Shown here: piece by piece, positions 45,709 to 56,318 of the stretch
How the letters are laid out: the number at the start of each line of letters is the position of its first letter
Position numbering within the stretch: position 1 is the stretch's first letter
NCBI GenBank assembly: GCA_025359785.1
Contig: JANYET010000025.1
Coordinates: 38,983 to 102,982, forward strand
Direction: 5' to 3'
Length of the DNA: 64,000 bases
From: Alphaproteobacteria bacterium
Lineage (GTDB): Bacteria > Pseudomonadota > Alphaproteobacteria > Caulobacterales > Caulobacteraceae
The notes under the pieces: generated by a model
The model's database searches: none
The model's input: only the letters and a program-made list of their open reading frames with translations
Told to the model about the DNA's origin: nothing
Program-made: the position numbers and the translations under genes

Positions 45709-45975
45709 ATGTCAGAGCTTCGAGACACCGGCGCCCGCTACGAACTGGACGAGCAGGGCGAAACCTCCTGGGCCGACTATCGCAAGTCCGGCGACCGCAT
45801 CTTCATCGACCACGTCGAGGCGCCCGAGGCGCTGCGCGGAACCGGCGCCGCCGACCGCCTGATGGCCGCGCTCAGCGCCGATATCCGCGCCAAGGACCTC
45901 AAGATCACGCCGATCTGCGGGTATGCCGCCGCCTGGCTGCGGCGCAGCAAAGCGTTTGGGGATCTGACGCGATAA
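45709..45975 (+). CDS. Small GNAT-type N-acetyltransferase (YjdJ-like), second copy of the family
   Basis: An 88-aa protein with RYELDEQGETSWADYRKSGDRIFIDHVEAPEALRGTGAADRLMAALSADI and the family end PICGYAAAWLRR. It is related in fold to the product of 24635-24949 but not close in sequence. AGGAGAA lies at good distance before the ATG. Divergent from the DUF3617 gene. Confidence 0.86.
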   Translation: MSELRDTGARYELDEQGETSWADYRKSGDRIFIDHVEAPEALRGTGAADRLMAALSADIRAKDLKITPICGYAAAWLRRSKAFGDLTR

Positions 45976-46025
45976 TTTGACGGGGTTTCCGCCTGGGCGG
46001 CGTCGGGATTCAGGGGCTCTGGGGC

Positions 46026-46616
46026 TCAGGAGGAGTCGTGGCCGTTGAGGCCGGAATTCGCCGGCGGGACCGGGGGGACCGGCGGCGCGGGCGGATGGAA
46101 TTTCGGCGGCGTCAGGCCGAGCTCCTGGCAGAGCTGGACGACCAAGGTATCGGGATCGAGCGCCAGGAAGGCGTCGGGGTCGGCCATGATATCGGCCAGG
46201 CGCTCGTGGAAGTCTTCCAGCAGGGACTCGCCTGTGAACTCGCCGGCCTCGTCGCCCGCCTCGTATTCGTTCCAGACGCAGCGTTCGACGCCGCGGGTCA
46301 GCCAGTCGCGGCGGCGCCGCACGGCGATCGTCTTCGCATCGGGCGGCGTGCTCGGTTCGCGGGCGGGCGGGGGCGTGGGCGCGGCCGGCGGCTTGGCGGC
46401 CTCCGCGCGCGCGTCGCGGGCCAGCTTGGCCTGCAGCGCCACGGTCTGCCGCAGCCCCCGGCCCAGCCGATGCACCGCGCTGGCCAGCCGGACCTTCTGG
46501 TCCAGATCCTCGGCGGCGATCGCCTCCTCCTGGATGTGCAAGGCGAGCTTCAGCAACGCATCGGCAAAGATGCCCAGCGCCTGGTCCTGAGCCTCGTCCA
46601 TGACTGTCGCGTTCAT
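46026..46616 (-). CDS. Unknown protein with LexA-box promoter, paralogue 2
   Basis: A 196-aa protein about 80% identical to the product of 14111-14707. Identical blocks include HRLGRGLRQTVALQAKLARD, RRRRDWLTRGVERCVWNEYE and LVVQLCQELGLTPPKFHPPA, and the terminal NGHDSS. Only the Pro-rich linker and a short acidic insertion differ. The ATG at 46616 directly follows the LexA box; TTGACT upstream is read as a promoter element, so a longer TTG start within it is rejected. An in-frame ATG (MDEAQDQ) five codons on is the alternative. Function unknown; SOS control inferred. uvrB lies 1.6 kb away on the same strand. Confidence 0.75.
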   Translation of the reverse strand: MNATVMDEAQDQALGIFADALLKLALHIQEEAIAAEDLDQKVRLASAVHRLGRGLRQTVALQAKLARDARAEAAKPPAAPTPPPAREPSTPPDAKTIAVRRRRDWLTRGVERCVWNEYEAGDEAGEFTGESLLEDFHERLADIMADPDAFLALDPDTLVVQLCQELGLTPPKFHPPAPPVPPVPPANSGLNGHDSS

Positions 46617-46652
46617 GAACAAAACAGGAACATACTGACCGCGGGGAGTCAA
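46617..46652 (-). promoter_or_regulatory. Putative SOS promoter: TTGACT and LexA box abutting the start codon
   Basis: On the minus strand TTGACT (46652-46647) is followed after 15 bases by GTTCCTGTTTTGTTC (46631-46617) and then at once by ATG. The box and spacing are identical to those at 14075-14110, although the 15-base spacer sequences differ, so the elements themselves are conserved. Confidence 0.75.
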
Positions 46653-46695
46653 GTTTATTCAGCGTTCAGCGCGACGGGCGGACAAACCGGGTTGC

Positions 46696-46977
46696 CTAGG
46701 CCCGCGAGGTGATCGCTTGCAGGGTCTGCACGCGGGCGTCGCAGTCGTCGACGAAGCGCCGCGCCAGGTCGCGGACTCCGGCCGGATAGGCGTCGCCACC
46801 CTCGGCGATCTCGGCGGCCGTCACGCCCACCTCGGCCATCGCGGCGGTGAAGGCGTGGATGTGATCCTTGGCCAGTTGCCGGGCCTCTGATTGCAGACGG
46901 CGCACGCGCTGGGCGACCGTTTCAGGTTTGGCGGTGGCCAGTTCATTGCTGACGACAACGGATAGAGACGGTGACAT
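46696..46977 (-). CDS. Small conserved hypothetical protein
   Basis: A 93-aa protein, MSPSLSVVVSNELATAKPETV..., mostly helical, with QRVRRLQSEARQLAKDHIHAFTAAMAEV and DLARRFVDDCDARVQTLQAITS. No signal peptide or known domain. GAGG precedes the ATG at 46977; an in-frame upstream start adds 14 residues without support. Confidence 0.65.
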   Translation of the reverse strand: MSPSLSVVVSNELATAKPETVAQRVRRLQSEARQLAKDHIHAFTAAMAEVGVTAAEIAEGGDAYPAGVRDLARRFVDDCDARVQTLQAITSRA

Positions 46978-47278
46978 GCGGTTAAACCTCAAATCCCCAA
47001 CCTCAGGTCTTTCGGCCACCCGCTGTTCACTATGAACGGCTCACGAAGCGCCCGACCTGATGCATCGAATACGGACGAGAACAGCACAAGTTCCCTGACC
47101 GCTGCATGAACGGCGAAGGTTGGGTCGGAGTGGGGATTTGGCGTCACAGGGGGCGCATTGCGGGCTTTGAGGGCCATTCCACCCCACATGCCTACCGCCC
47201 CCTTCACCCTGTTCCTTAAGCGGGTGTGAAGGCGGGCCCCTCAGTCTTCGCTCGGAAAATTCGGAGCAGGACCTGCGC
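46978..47278. other. Divergent intergenic region
   Basis: About 300 bases between divergent genes. It carries a small palindrome GTTCA-CTA-TGAAC (47025-47037). Open frames on the minus strand here are short and lack features. No clear promoter hexamers were assigned. Confidence 0.45.
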
Positions 47279-48022
47279 ATGAGTATCCAGGCTTACGACG
47301 CGGACATGGTGGAGGCCCCCGGCGCGGAGACGCTGGCGGCGGGCGCGGTGGCCAATCTCTGGGCGTCGTTCGGCAGTGTCTGGCCGCTGTGGTCGGCGCT
47401 GACCCTCGCCTACGCCATCGCGGCCGCAGCGGCGGAGGGACTGACGGGGCTCGCCCAGGCGCCGGCGCTGATCGGGGCGGACCTGGCGGCGGCCCTGGTC
47501 AGCGGGATCGCGATCCGCGTGTTGCTGGGACGCGGCCCGGCGGCGTGGAAGCCGGATGCGGGCCTGGCCGCCTTCACCGGGCTCGTGGGCCTGGTCGCGG
47601 TCGGCCCGACGGCGCTGCTGCTGCTGGCCCAGCCGCCGGCCCATGCGGGGTCGCAGGCCGAGCTGTCGGCCTACACGACCCAGGCCGGCGGGGCGGCCGT
47701 GGTGGCGCTGGCGATCCTCTGGGCCGCCCTGCGGATCACGCCGTGGCCGATCGGCCGGCTGGTGGGCAATGCGCTGATGACGCCGGGCCGGTCCTGGCGG
47801 CTGATGCGCGGCGTCGTGCTGCGCTACGCGATGGCCGCGATCCTGCTGGGCGCGCCGGTGGCGGTGCTGGCGGTGATGGTCGCCATGCTGACCAAGCCCC
47901 AGGGCCATCTCATCGGCCAGCTCGCCGTGACGCCGCTCACCAGCCTGATGGCCCTGCTGGCCGCCGCCGTGGCGGTTGAGGTCTACCGCTCGCGGATCGT
48001 CGTCGCGCCCGAGGCGGAGTGA
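47279..48022 (+). CDS. Multi-pass membrane protein, function unknown
   Basis: A 247-aa very hydrophobic protein with about five membrane helices (for example LTLAYAIAAAAAEG, ALIGADLAAALVSGIAIRVLL, FTGLVGLVAVGPTALLLLA, GGAAVVALAILWAAL and YAMAAILLGAPVAVLAVMVAML) and a polar N-terminus. The pattern suggests a small YIP1-like or uncharacterised membrane family; I cannot name it. GGAGCAGG precedes the ATG at 47279. Confidence 0.7.
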   Translation: MSIQAYDADMVEAPGAETLAAGAVANLWASFGSVWPLWSALTLAYAIAAAAAEGLTGLAQAPALIGADLAAALVSGIAIRVLLGRGPAAWKPDAGLAAFTGLVGLVAVGPTALLLLAQPPAHAGSQAELSAYTTQAGGAAVVALAILWAALRITPWPIGRLVGNALMTPGRSWRLMRGVVLRYAMAAILLGAPVAVLAVMVAMLTKPQGHLIGQLAVTPLTSLMALLAAAVAVEVYRSRIVVAPEAE

Positions 48023-48247
48023 CGGCGCATCCCGCACTCGCCCTGACCCACCCCATGGTCGTCATGGCGGTCCCTTGTGGCGGCCATCCAGATAGGCCGC
48101 CGGCCGCCATGAAAACGACGGCGGCGCCGAGCCTCACCCTGCATCGTCGGTGTCTATGGGTTCCCGGCACGGCGTCGCTGCGCTCCTGGGCCGGGAATGA
48201 CGGCGCGAAATTGGAGACGGCGCGATTCAACTCAGCCGCCGGTGGCT
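48023..48247. other. Intergenic region between a membrane-protein gene and uvrB
   Basis: No gene is supported. It contains GTCATGGCGG/CCGCCATGA-type arms near 48060-48110 and TTCCCGGCACGGCGTCGCTGC...GGGCCGGGAA (about 48170-48200), which looks like one of the dispersed palindromic elements of this genome. Confidence 0.45.
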
Positions 48248-50500
<2,253 letters not shown>

Positions 50501-50597
50501 GACCCGCAAGGTAGGTTTTCGAGGGGTCTAGCGCCACCCCTGCGACGCCGGATTGCTGACAGTGGGTTGGCAGCAGGCATGCCCGCCGCAAACGCCT

Positions 50598-50626
50598 CCT
50601 CTCCCCCGCGCAGCGAGAGGGAGAGG
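50598..50626. repeat. Palindromic intergenic element
   Basis: CCTCTCCC-N13-GGGAGAGG, a perfect 8-bp stem with loop CCGCGCAGCGAGA, between uvrB and the convergent-side hydrolase gene. Similar in type to the element at 9896-10041. Confidence 0.65.
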
Positions 50627-50646
50627 GCAGGTAGAGGGCCGCTTCC

Positions 50647-51564
50647 CTACCGCCGCGCGTCCAGCCAGTCCTTGACGGTGCGGTTGACCAGAGCTTCGGC
50701 GTCGTGCTGCACGAAATGTCCGGCGGTGGGGATCATCAGGATCGTCGTGTCGGCGGTGACATGCTCCCAGGTGCCGTTGTGGCCGGCGGCGTTCAGCGCG
50801 GTGTCCTTCATGCCGTGGATCACCAGGACCGGCACCTTGATCGGCGGGGCCGGCGGCGGCTGGGCGGCGCCGTCGCCGACGCCCTTGGGGTAGTTCGCCC
50901 GGTAGTAGTTCATCATCGCGCCGAAATCGGAGCGCTTGAAGGCCTCGACGTAGCCGGGCTTTTCCTTCGGGTCCTTGACCCATCCGGCCAGGGCCTCGGC
51001 GGAGAGGTTCTTTTCCGAGCCCGCCTTCTGGAAGTTGCGCGCGTAGTTGGAGCCGTCCTGCTGGGCCTTGTTGCTGGCCATCTCGCGGGCCATCCCGGCC
51101 GGGTGCGGCACCGCCATGATCACCAGTTTGTTGACGAGGTCCGGGCGGAAGAAGGTGGTCTGCCAGCTGATCGCCGCGCCCCAGTCGTGGCCGATCAGGA
51201 TGGTGTTGGTCTGGCCCTCGGCCTTCACCACCGCGGCGATGTCGCCGATCAGGTTGGGCATGGCGTAGGCGGCCTCGCCCTGCGGCTTGTCGGAGAGGTT
51301 GTAGCCGCGTGTATCCATCGCCGCGGTCCGGTAGCCGGCGGCCGACAAGGTCTTCATCAGCGGCTTCCAGGTCGCCCAGTAGTCGGGAAAGCCGTGGACC
51401 AGCACCACCAGCGGGCCCTTGCCCTCGACGACATAGTGGATCTTCACATCGCCGTTCTGGGCGTATTTATCTTCCAGCTTGGCGGCGGCCGGCGGCGCCG
51501 CGGTGGCCGCGAAAGCCAGGGTAAGGGCCGCGGCGATCGTGCCCGCGAAGATCATTTTGCGCAT
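50647..51564 (-). CDS. Exported alpha/beta hydrolase, epoxide-hydrolase-like
   Basis: A 305-aa protein with a signal peptide ([28 protein letters not shown]). The alpha/beta hydrolase core has the oxyanion motif [10 protein letters not shown], the nucleophile elbow [12 protein letters not shown] (Asp, as in epoxide hydrolases and haloalkane dehalogenases), the late acid in [10 protein letters not shown] and the His in AGHFVQHD. The substrate is unknown. Start at 51564 opens the signal peptide. Divergent from the padR gene. Confidence 0.88.
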   Translation of the reverse strand: MRKMIFAGTIAAALTLAFAATAAPPAAAKLEDKYAQNGDVKIHYVVEGKGPLVVLVHGFPDYWATWKPLMKTLSAAGYRTAAMDTRGYNLSDKPQGEAAYAMPNLIGDIAAVVKAEGQTNTILIGHDWGAAISWQTTFFRPDLVNKLVIMAVPHPAGMAREMASNKAQQDGSNYARNFQKAGSEKNLSAEALAGWVKDPKEKPGYVEAFKRSDFGAMMNYYRANYPKGVGDGAAQPPPAPPIKVPVLVIHGMKDTALNAAGHNGTWEHVTADTTILMIPTAGHFVQHDAEALVNRTVKDWLDARR

Positions 51565-51623
51565 CTTGGAAGCCTCCCGTTTCGGGGAGCCTAGCACTGT
51601 TTACGACGTAAGCGACAAGCCTC

Positions 51624-51664
51624 CATATACTATGCGATAGACAGTGTGTGACACACAGTATATG
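51624..51664 (+). promoter_or_regulatory. Nested palindromic operator of the padR gene
   Basis: Perfect outer arms CATATACT (51624-51631) and AGTATATG (51657-51664) enclose an inner palindrome TGTGTG-A-CACACA (51645-51657). TATACT in the left arm could be the -10 element. PadR regulators typically bind such repeats at their own promoter, and this one also faces the divergent hydrolase gene. Confidence 0.7.
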
Positions 51665-51673
51665 ACGCACAGC

Positions 51674-52015
51674 ATGCCGACCGAACTCGAGATTTTCGAA
51701 GCCCTCCGCCTGGAGCTGCGCCGCGGGTCGCTGATCCTCGCCGTTCTGGGTCACCTGCGCCGCGAGCACTATGGCTACACCCTGCGCAAGGCGCTTTCCG
51801 AGGCGGGCGTCGAGATCGACGAAGGCGCGCTCTATCCGATGCTGCGGCGCCTGGAGACCCAAGGGCTGCTGACCAGCGAGTGGCGAGAGGAGGAGAAGCG
51901 CAACAAGCGCTTTTACCGGCTGTCCGCCGACGGTCGGGCTGTCCTGGCCCGCCTGACCGAGGCCTGGACCGAACTCAACGCCTCGATCACCGACATTCTG
52001 AAGGGAGAGTCCTGA
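51674..52015 (+). CDS. PadR-family transcriptional regulator
   Basis: A 113-aa winged-helix repressor. LRRGSLILAVLGHLRREHYGYTLRKALSEAGVEIDEGALYPMLRRLETQGLLTSEW is the PadR DNA-binding domain, followed by a short dimerisation helix. MPTELEIFEALRLEL is the start chosen; an in-frame ATG at 51662 lies inside the operator arm. The stop overlaps the next ATG (TGATG), a layout typical for PadR with a HAAS-domain membrane partner. Confidence 0.9.
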   Translation: MPTELEIFEALRLELRRGSLILAVLGHLRREHYGYTLRKALSEAGVEIDEGALYPMLRRLETQGLLTSEWREEEKRNKRFYRLSADGRAVLARLTEAWTELNASITDILKGES

Positions 52016-52992
52016 TGGACCTCATCGACCGCTACGTGGCCGCCATCGCCCGCCACCTGCCGGACAAGCAGGCCGCCGACATCGAGAGCGAACTGCGCGA
52101 CCTGCTGATGTCGCGCCAGGAAGAGCAGGAGGCGCAGCTCGGGCGCGGGCTGACCGCGGCCGAGGTCGAGGCCCTGCTGATAGCCTTCGGCCACCCACTG
52201 ACGGTCGCCGGCCGCTACCGCACGGTGCAGTACCTGATCGGGCCGGAGGTGTTTCCGTTCTGGTGGGCCGCGATCAAGGTGATGCTGGCGGTCGTGGCCG
52301 GGGTCTATCTGGTGCTGATCGTGGTGGGCATGCTGACCGACGCGACGCCGTCGCAGTTCAACCGGTCCGTGCCCTCCGTCTGGTACGTGGTCATCTATCT
52401 GTTCGGCATGATCACCCTGGTGGGCCTGGGCATCGAGCGGTTCGGCAAGACCCAGGCGCTGCAGCGCTGGAGGCCCCGAAACCTGCCCCCGGCTGGCGGC
52501 AAACAGCGCTCGCGCTTCGAGATCGGCGCCGAGATCGCCGCCGATGTGGTGTTCATCGCCTGGTGGAGCGGCTGGATCGACTTCAGCAACATCATGCCCT
52601 ATCCAGGTGCGCTGCGCTTCGACCTGGCGCCAATCTGGGCGGCCTGGCACTGGCCGATCCTGGGCTATGCGGTCGCCGCGATCGTCGCGAACCTTACCGC
52701 CATCGCCCGACCCGGCTGGATCGTAGGCAACACCGTCATGCTGACGGCGCGCTACCTCGCGGGGATGGTCATTCTCGTCCAGGTAATGGCCGCCGACCAC
52801 TGGCTGGTGGTCAGTTCGCCGACGCTTGCGCCGCGCGCCCTGGCGATGCTCCAGACCAATGTCGATCTGGGCATGCGCATCGGCATTGGCCTGACGATCT
52901 TCGGGATGGCCACGCTTGTGGTGCTGGCGTGGTGGCGCCTGCGCCGCGCTCTACGGTCACAGGCCGCCGCGCCGCGGGCCGCCGCAGCCTAG
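52015..52992 (+). CDS. HAAS-type membrane protein paired with PadR
   Basis: A 325-aa protein. The N-terminal MDLIDRYVAAIARHLPDKQAADIESELRDLL...LGRGLTAAEVEALLIAFGHPLTVAGRY is a HAAS-like helical domain (about 1-75) common in proteins encoded next to PadR regulators. Six or so membrane helices follow. Such pairs are thought to link a membrane signal to PadR control; the ligand is unknown. Translationally coupled to padR. Confidence 0.82.
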   Translation: MDLIDRYVAAIARHLPDKQAADIESELRDLLMSRQEEQEAQLGRGLTAAEVEALLIAFGHPLTVAGRYRTVQYLIGPEVFPFWWAAIKVMLAVVAGVYLVLIVVGMLTDATPSQFNRSVPSVWYVVIYLFGMITLVGLGIERFGKTQALQRWRPRNLPPAGGKQRSRFEIGAEIAADVVFIAWWSGWIDFSNIMPYPGALRFDLAPIWAAWHWPILGYAVAAIVANLTAIARPGWIVGNTVMLTARYLAGMVILVQVMAADHWLVVSSPTLAPRALAMLQTNVDLGMRIGIGLTIFGMATLVVLAWWRLRRALRSQAAAPRAAAA

Positions 52993-53007
52993 ATCGGGCG
53001 TCGCCGA

Positions 53008-53208
53008 TCAGCTTTTCGGCTTGGCGGCATTGTCCTGCACATGGCCGGCCACGGCGCCGGCCGCGCCGCCGACCGCCGCCCCAACCGGGCCGCCGACCAC
53101 CGCGCCGGCGAGAGCGCCAGCCCCGGCCTTCTGTTCGGTCGTGGTGCTACAGGCCCCCAGCGCAACCAGGGCGCCGGCGACGATGAACAGGCTGATGATT
53201 TTGCGCAT
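53008..53208 (-). CDS. Glycine-zipper lipoprotein
   Basis: A 66-aa lipoprotein: signal peptide MRKIISLFIVAGALVALGAC with lipobox LGAC, then a short linker and a glycine zipper (GAGALAGAVVGGPVGAAVGGAAGAVAGH). Such small proteins (osmotically inducible YMGG-like type) sit in the outer membrane; function is unclear. Convergent with the HAAS gene at 15 bases. Confidence 0.8.
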   Translation of the reverse strand: MRKIISLFIVAGALVALGACSTTTEQKAGAGALAGAVVGGPVGAAVGGAAGAVAGHVQDNAAKPKS

Positions 53209-53552
53209 GGCGTTTCTCCGCTCGGGGACGTCTCGGCGGTTCAAACGAGACGGCGCCGCTTACGGTTCCGTCGGGCCTTAACAACGCCCAAGGCTGGGCC
53301 CAAGGCGGCCGGTCAGTTGTAGGCTTTCGCGGGACAGAACAGGCCCCCGAAGGCCCCGCTTTCATGCTGCAGCGCAATATAGACTTGCCAAGCGGGCCGA
53401 ATTTGTTCATATCCCCTTCACCATTTGCCGTCGCCCACCCCCAACCGAGTCCCGGGGCGGGCCGCCAGCGATCACTGCCAGCATGAGCAGGGGCGATCGC
53501 GGCGACAATGTCGGGGGGCATGTACGCCCTCGCCGCTTAGGACACGTTTGTT
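53209..53552. other. Divergent intergenic region
   Basis: About 340 bases between the divergent lipoprotein and SleB-type genes. It has moderate GC, a run GACAGAACAGGCCCCCGAAGGCCCC and an AT-rich patch near 53400-53425. No gene, repeat or clear promoter could be supported. Confidence 0.45.
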
Positions 53553-54527
53553 TTGACATTAGGAACGCAGGCCAGCGCCAGTCGGCGCGGGCTGTTGAGC
53601 GCCGCTTTGATGGGTTCCGGCATAGGCCTGGCCCTGGGCGCAATCTATCTGACCGCCGGGATGGCCGACGCCATCGCCGACCATAGCCGAGCCGCGCGCA
53701 TCGCGGCGGCCGCCCACGGCGGCTTCTCGGAAACAATGCTGCAGCGCGAAATGGATCGCATGGATCCGGCCGCGCTTCACCTGGCGCGGGCGCACGACGA
53801 CTTCGCGGCCGACACGGAGCGTGACCCGGCGCAGGCTTGGCCCTCGCGGCCCGGCGACCGCCAGCCCGTGGGCCGCCATGCCTCGGCGCTCGACGCCACG
53901 CGGCAACTCGATTGCCTGACCCAGGCCGTCTATTTCGAAGCCCGCGGAGAGACCCCGCGAGGCCAGGCCGCCGTGGCCCAGGTGGTCATGAACCGGGTCG
54001 GCAGTCCGGCCTTCCCGAAGACCGTCTGCGGTGTGGTCTTCCAGGGCGCGGCGACCCACGGCTGCCAGTTCAGCTTCGCCTGCGACGGCTCGATGCGCCA
54101 CGGGCTGGAGGCCGAAGCCTGGGACCGCGCGCGCCGCATCGCCGAGCGCTCGCTCTCGGGCGTGGTCACCGCCGACATCGGCGCCGCCACCCACTTCCAC
54201 ACCACGGCGGTCCAACCCAACTGGGGGCCGCAGATGCTGCGCGTCGCCCAGGTGGGCCTCCACGTCTTCTACCGTTTCAATCCGCATGCCCCGCTCAGCC
54301 GGCCGGAGAATCGCGCGGTGTTCGTGAGCCTGCCGCTCGCGCCCGGCGCCAGCTTGCGAGTGGGTAAGACGCTGCTGGAAAGGGCGGCCGACGTGACGGC
54401 GACCGTCACCGGATCGGCGTCCGCCGATACGGCCGGCAAGCCCGCCTCAGCCTTGGCGCCAGTCGATGCGCCGAAGCCCGTGGCCGCGGTCAGCCCGGCG
54501 CACTCCGCCGAGGTGGCGGCGTCATAA
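53553..54527 (+). CDS. Cell-wall hydrolase of the SleB/CwlJ family
   Basis: A 324-aa protein with one N-terminal membrane or signal segment (SAALMGSGIGLALGAIYLTAGMADA) and a Hydrolase_2 (SleB) domain: LDCLTQAVYFEARGETPRGQAAVAQVVMNRVGSPAFPKTVCGVVFQGA...CQFSFACDG. The Glu in YFEARGE is the expected catalytic acid of this lytic-transglycosylase-like fold. In non-sporulating bacteria it remodels peptidoglycan. The TTG start at 53553 could be replaced by an ATG at 53610 that starts nearer the membrane helix. Confidence 0.87.
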   Translation: MTLGTQASASRRGLLSAALMGSGIGLALGAIYLTAGMADAIADHSRAARIAAAAHGGFSETMLQREMDRMDPAALHLARAHDDFAADTERDPAQAWPSRPGDRQPVGRHASALDATRQLDCLTQAVYFEARGETPRGQAAVAQVVMNRVGSPAFPKTVCGVVFQGAATHGCQFSFACDGSMRHGLEAEAWDRARRIAERSLSGVVTADIGAATHFHTTAVQPNWGPQMLRVAQVGLHVFYRFNPHAPLSRPENRAVFVSLPLAPGASLRVGKTLLERAADVTATVTGSASADTAGKPASALAPVDAPKPVAAVSPAHSAEVAAS

Positions 54528-54564
54528 GGCCCAACACGGCCGAGTTTAAAGGCGCGATAGCGTC

Positions 54565-55506
54565 TCAGGCCCGCGCGGCGCGACGAAGCGCCTGGGGCGG
54601 CTGACCGAAGGCGCGCAGAAAGGCCCGGCGCATCCGCTCCGGATCGCGGAATCCCGCCGCCTCGGCGACCCGGTCGATCGGCTCGTGGCCCGACTCCACC
54701 CGCACCTTGGCAGCCTCCAGGCGCAGGCGCTCGACTGCCTTGGCGGGCGTCACGCCGGTCTCGGCGGCGAAGGCGCGCGCGAAGTGGCGCGGGCTCATGG
54801 CGGCCCGGTCCGCCAGCCGCTCAACGCCCAAGGGCTCGGAAAGCCGCTCGCGCATCCAGTCCATCAACTCGGCGAAGCGGCCATTGGGGCCGCCCATCTC
54901 CAGCAGGGCCGAGAATTGCGACTGCCCGCCCGGCCGGCGCTGATGAACCACCAGGTGCTGGGCGGTCTTTCGCGCGATCTCACAGCCCAGGTCGTCCTCG
55001 ATCAGCGCCAGAGACAGGTCGATCCCGGCGGTGATCCCGGCGGAGGTCCAGACGTCGCCCTCGCGAACGAAGATCCGGTCGGGCTCAAGGCGGACCTTGG
55101 GATAGCGCCGGGCGAAGTCGTCGGAGCGGCTCCAGTGGGTGGTCGCCCGCTTGCCGTCCAGCAGGCCGGCCTCGGCCAGCACATAGGCGCCGGAACAGAC
55201 GCTGGCGGTCCGACGCACTGTCGCGGCGCGGCGCGCGACCCAGGCGCAGGTCTCGCCGAGGGCTTGCAGATCACGGGTTCCAGAGCCGCCGGAGACCACG
55301 ATGGTGTCATAAGACGTGTCGTCCAGCGGCGCGGCCAGCATGCGTATGCCGGAGGAACTCGCCACCTCGCCGCCGCCGGCGGCCACGAGATCGAGGCTAT
55401 AGCCACCGCGCGAAAGACCGCCGGCGATCTCGAAGGCGGCGATGGGACCGGTGGCGTCGAGAATCTGGAAGTTCGGGAACACGACAATGGCGATGCGGCG
55501 GGTCAT
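54565..55506 (-). CDS. GlxA-family transcriptional regulator (DJ-1/PfpI plus AraC HTH)
   Basis: A 313-aa regulator with a DJ-1/PfpI-like sensor domain at 1-170 (RIAIVVFPNFQILDATGPIAAFEIA, VSGGSGTRDLQ, RRTASVCSGAYVLAEAGLLDGKRATTHW) and an AraC-type double HTH at about 205-313 (ERLADRAAMSPRHFARAFAAETGVTPAKAVERLRLEAAK, FRDPERMRRAFLRAFGQPPQALRR). Divergent from a DJ-1/PfpI enzyme gene, which it probably controls. Start at 55506 (MTRRIAIVVF) is the domain start. Confidence 0.92.
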   Translation of the reverse strand: MTRRIAIVVFPNFQILDATGPIAAFEIAGGLSRGGYSLDLVAAGGGEVASSSGIRMLAAPLDDTSYDTIVVSGGSGTRDLQALGETCAWVARRAATVRRTASVCSGAYVLAEAGLLDGKRATTHWSRSDDFARRYPKVRLEPDRIFVREGDVWTSAGITAGIDLSLALIEDDLGCEIARKTAQHLVVHQRRPGGQSQFSALLEMGGPNGRFAELMDWMRERLSEPLGVERLADRAAMSPRHFARAFAAETGVTPAKAVERLRLEAAKVRVESGHEPIDRVAEAAGFRDPERMRRAFLRAFGQPPQALRRAARA

Positions 55507-55588
55507 GGCGTAATCCGAGGGAAAGAAGTCATTTCTGCCAGACCCTAGGCCTGGGATAGTGTTCCCGTCAAATCCCAGGGAGGTCGCC

Positions 55589-56287
55589 ATGACCGTAGCC
55601 GCAGCCAAGCTCTCCATCGTCATCGCGCTCTATCCGGACGTCACCCACCTCGATTTCACCGGCCCACATCAGGTGTTGAGCCGCGCGCTCAATGCTGAGG
55701 TGACCGTGGCCTCGATGGGTGGCCGCGACATCGCCGCCGAGGGCCTGGTCTTCACCGGCCTCGCGGACCTCGCGGCGCTGCCGCGCTGCGATCTGCTGCT
55801 GGTTCCCGGCGGCTACGGCGCCACCGAGGCCATGCTCGATGAGGCCTTCCTGAGCGAAATTCGCCGCCTGGGTGCGGGCGCGACCTATCTGACGTCGGTC
55901 TGCACCGGCTCGCTGATCCTGGCCGCGGCCGGTTTCCTGACCGGCAAGCGGGCCGCGACCCATTGGGCGTGGCGGGCGCTGCTGGCGCCCTTCGGCGTCA
56001 TCGTCGACACCGGGCGCGTGGTCCGCGACGGGAATATCATCACCGGTGGCGGCGTCACCGCGGGCCTCGATTTCGCCTTCACCGTGCTGGCGGAACTCTG
56101 CGGCGACGCCTACGCCCAGACTGTGCAGCTCGGCCTGGAATATGCGCCGGCTCCGCCGTTCAACGCCGGACGCCCGGAGACCGCGCCGCCGGCGGTGCTG
56201 GCCGCCTTTAACAGCCGGGTTGGCCCCACCGTCGCCGCCCGGCGCGTGGCCGTCGAGGAGGCCGCCCGGCGCCTGCAGCTGGCCTGA
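55589..56287 (+). CDS. DJ-1/PfpI family protein, isonitrile-hydratase-like
   Basis: A 232-aa class I glutamine-amidotransferase-like protein. LSIVIALYPDVTHLDFTGPHQVLSR opens the fold, and TSVCTGSLILAAAGFLTGKRAATHW carries the nucleophile Cys, with ITGGGVTAGLDFAFTVLAEL after it; this is the pattern of isonitrile hydratases (InhA). The substrate is not certain. GGGAGG precedes the ATG at 55589. Its sequence resembles the sensor half of the divergent GlxA regulator. Confidence 0.9.
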   Translation: MTVAAAKLSIVIALYPDVTHLDFTGPHQVLSRALNAEVTVASMGGRDIAAEGLVFTGLADLAALPRCDLLLVPGGYGATEAMLDEAFLSEIRRLGAGATYLTSVCTGSLILAAAGFLTGKRAATHWAWRALLAPFGVIVDTGRVVRDGNIITGGGVTAGLDFAFTVLAELCGDAYAQTVQLGLEYAPAPPFNAGRPETAPPAVLAAFNSRVGPTVAARRVAVEEAARRLQLA

Positions 56288-56318
56288 CCTCGCCCGCGGC
56301 CAGTGCTATGCTGGATGC

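Noticed and set aside
47025..47037. Palindrome GTTCACTATGAAC as a LexA site
   Set aside because: It is an inverted repeat with a 5-base gap, not the direct GTTC-N7-GTTC repeat.
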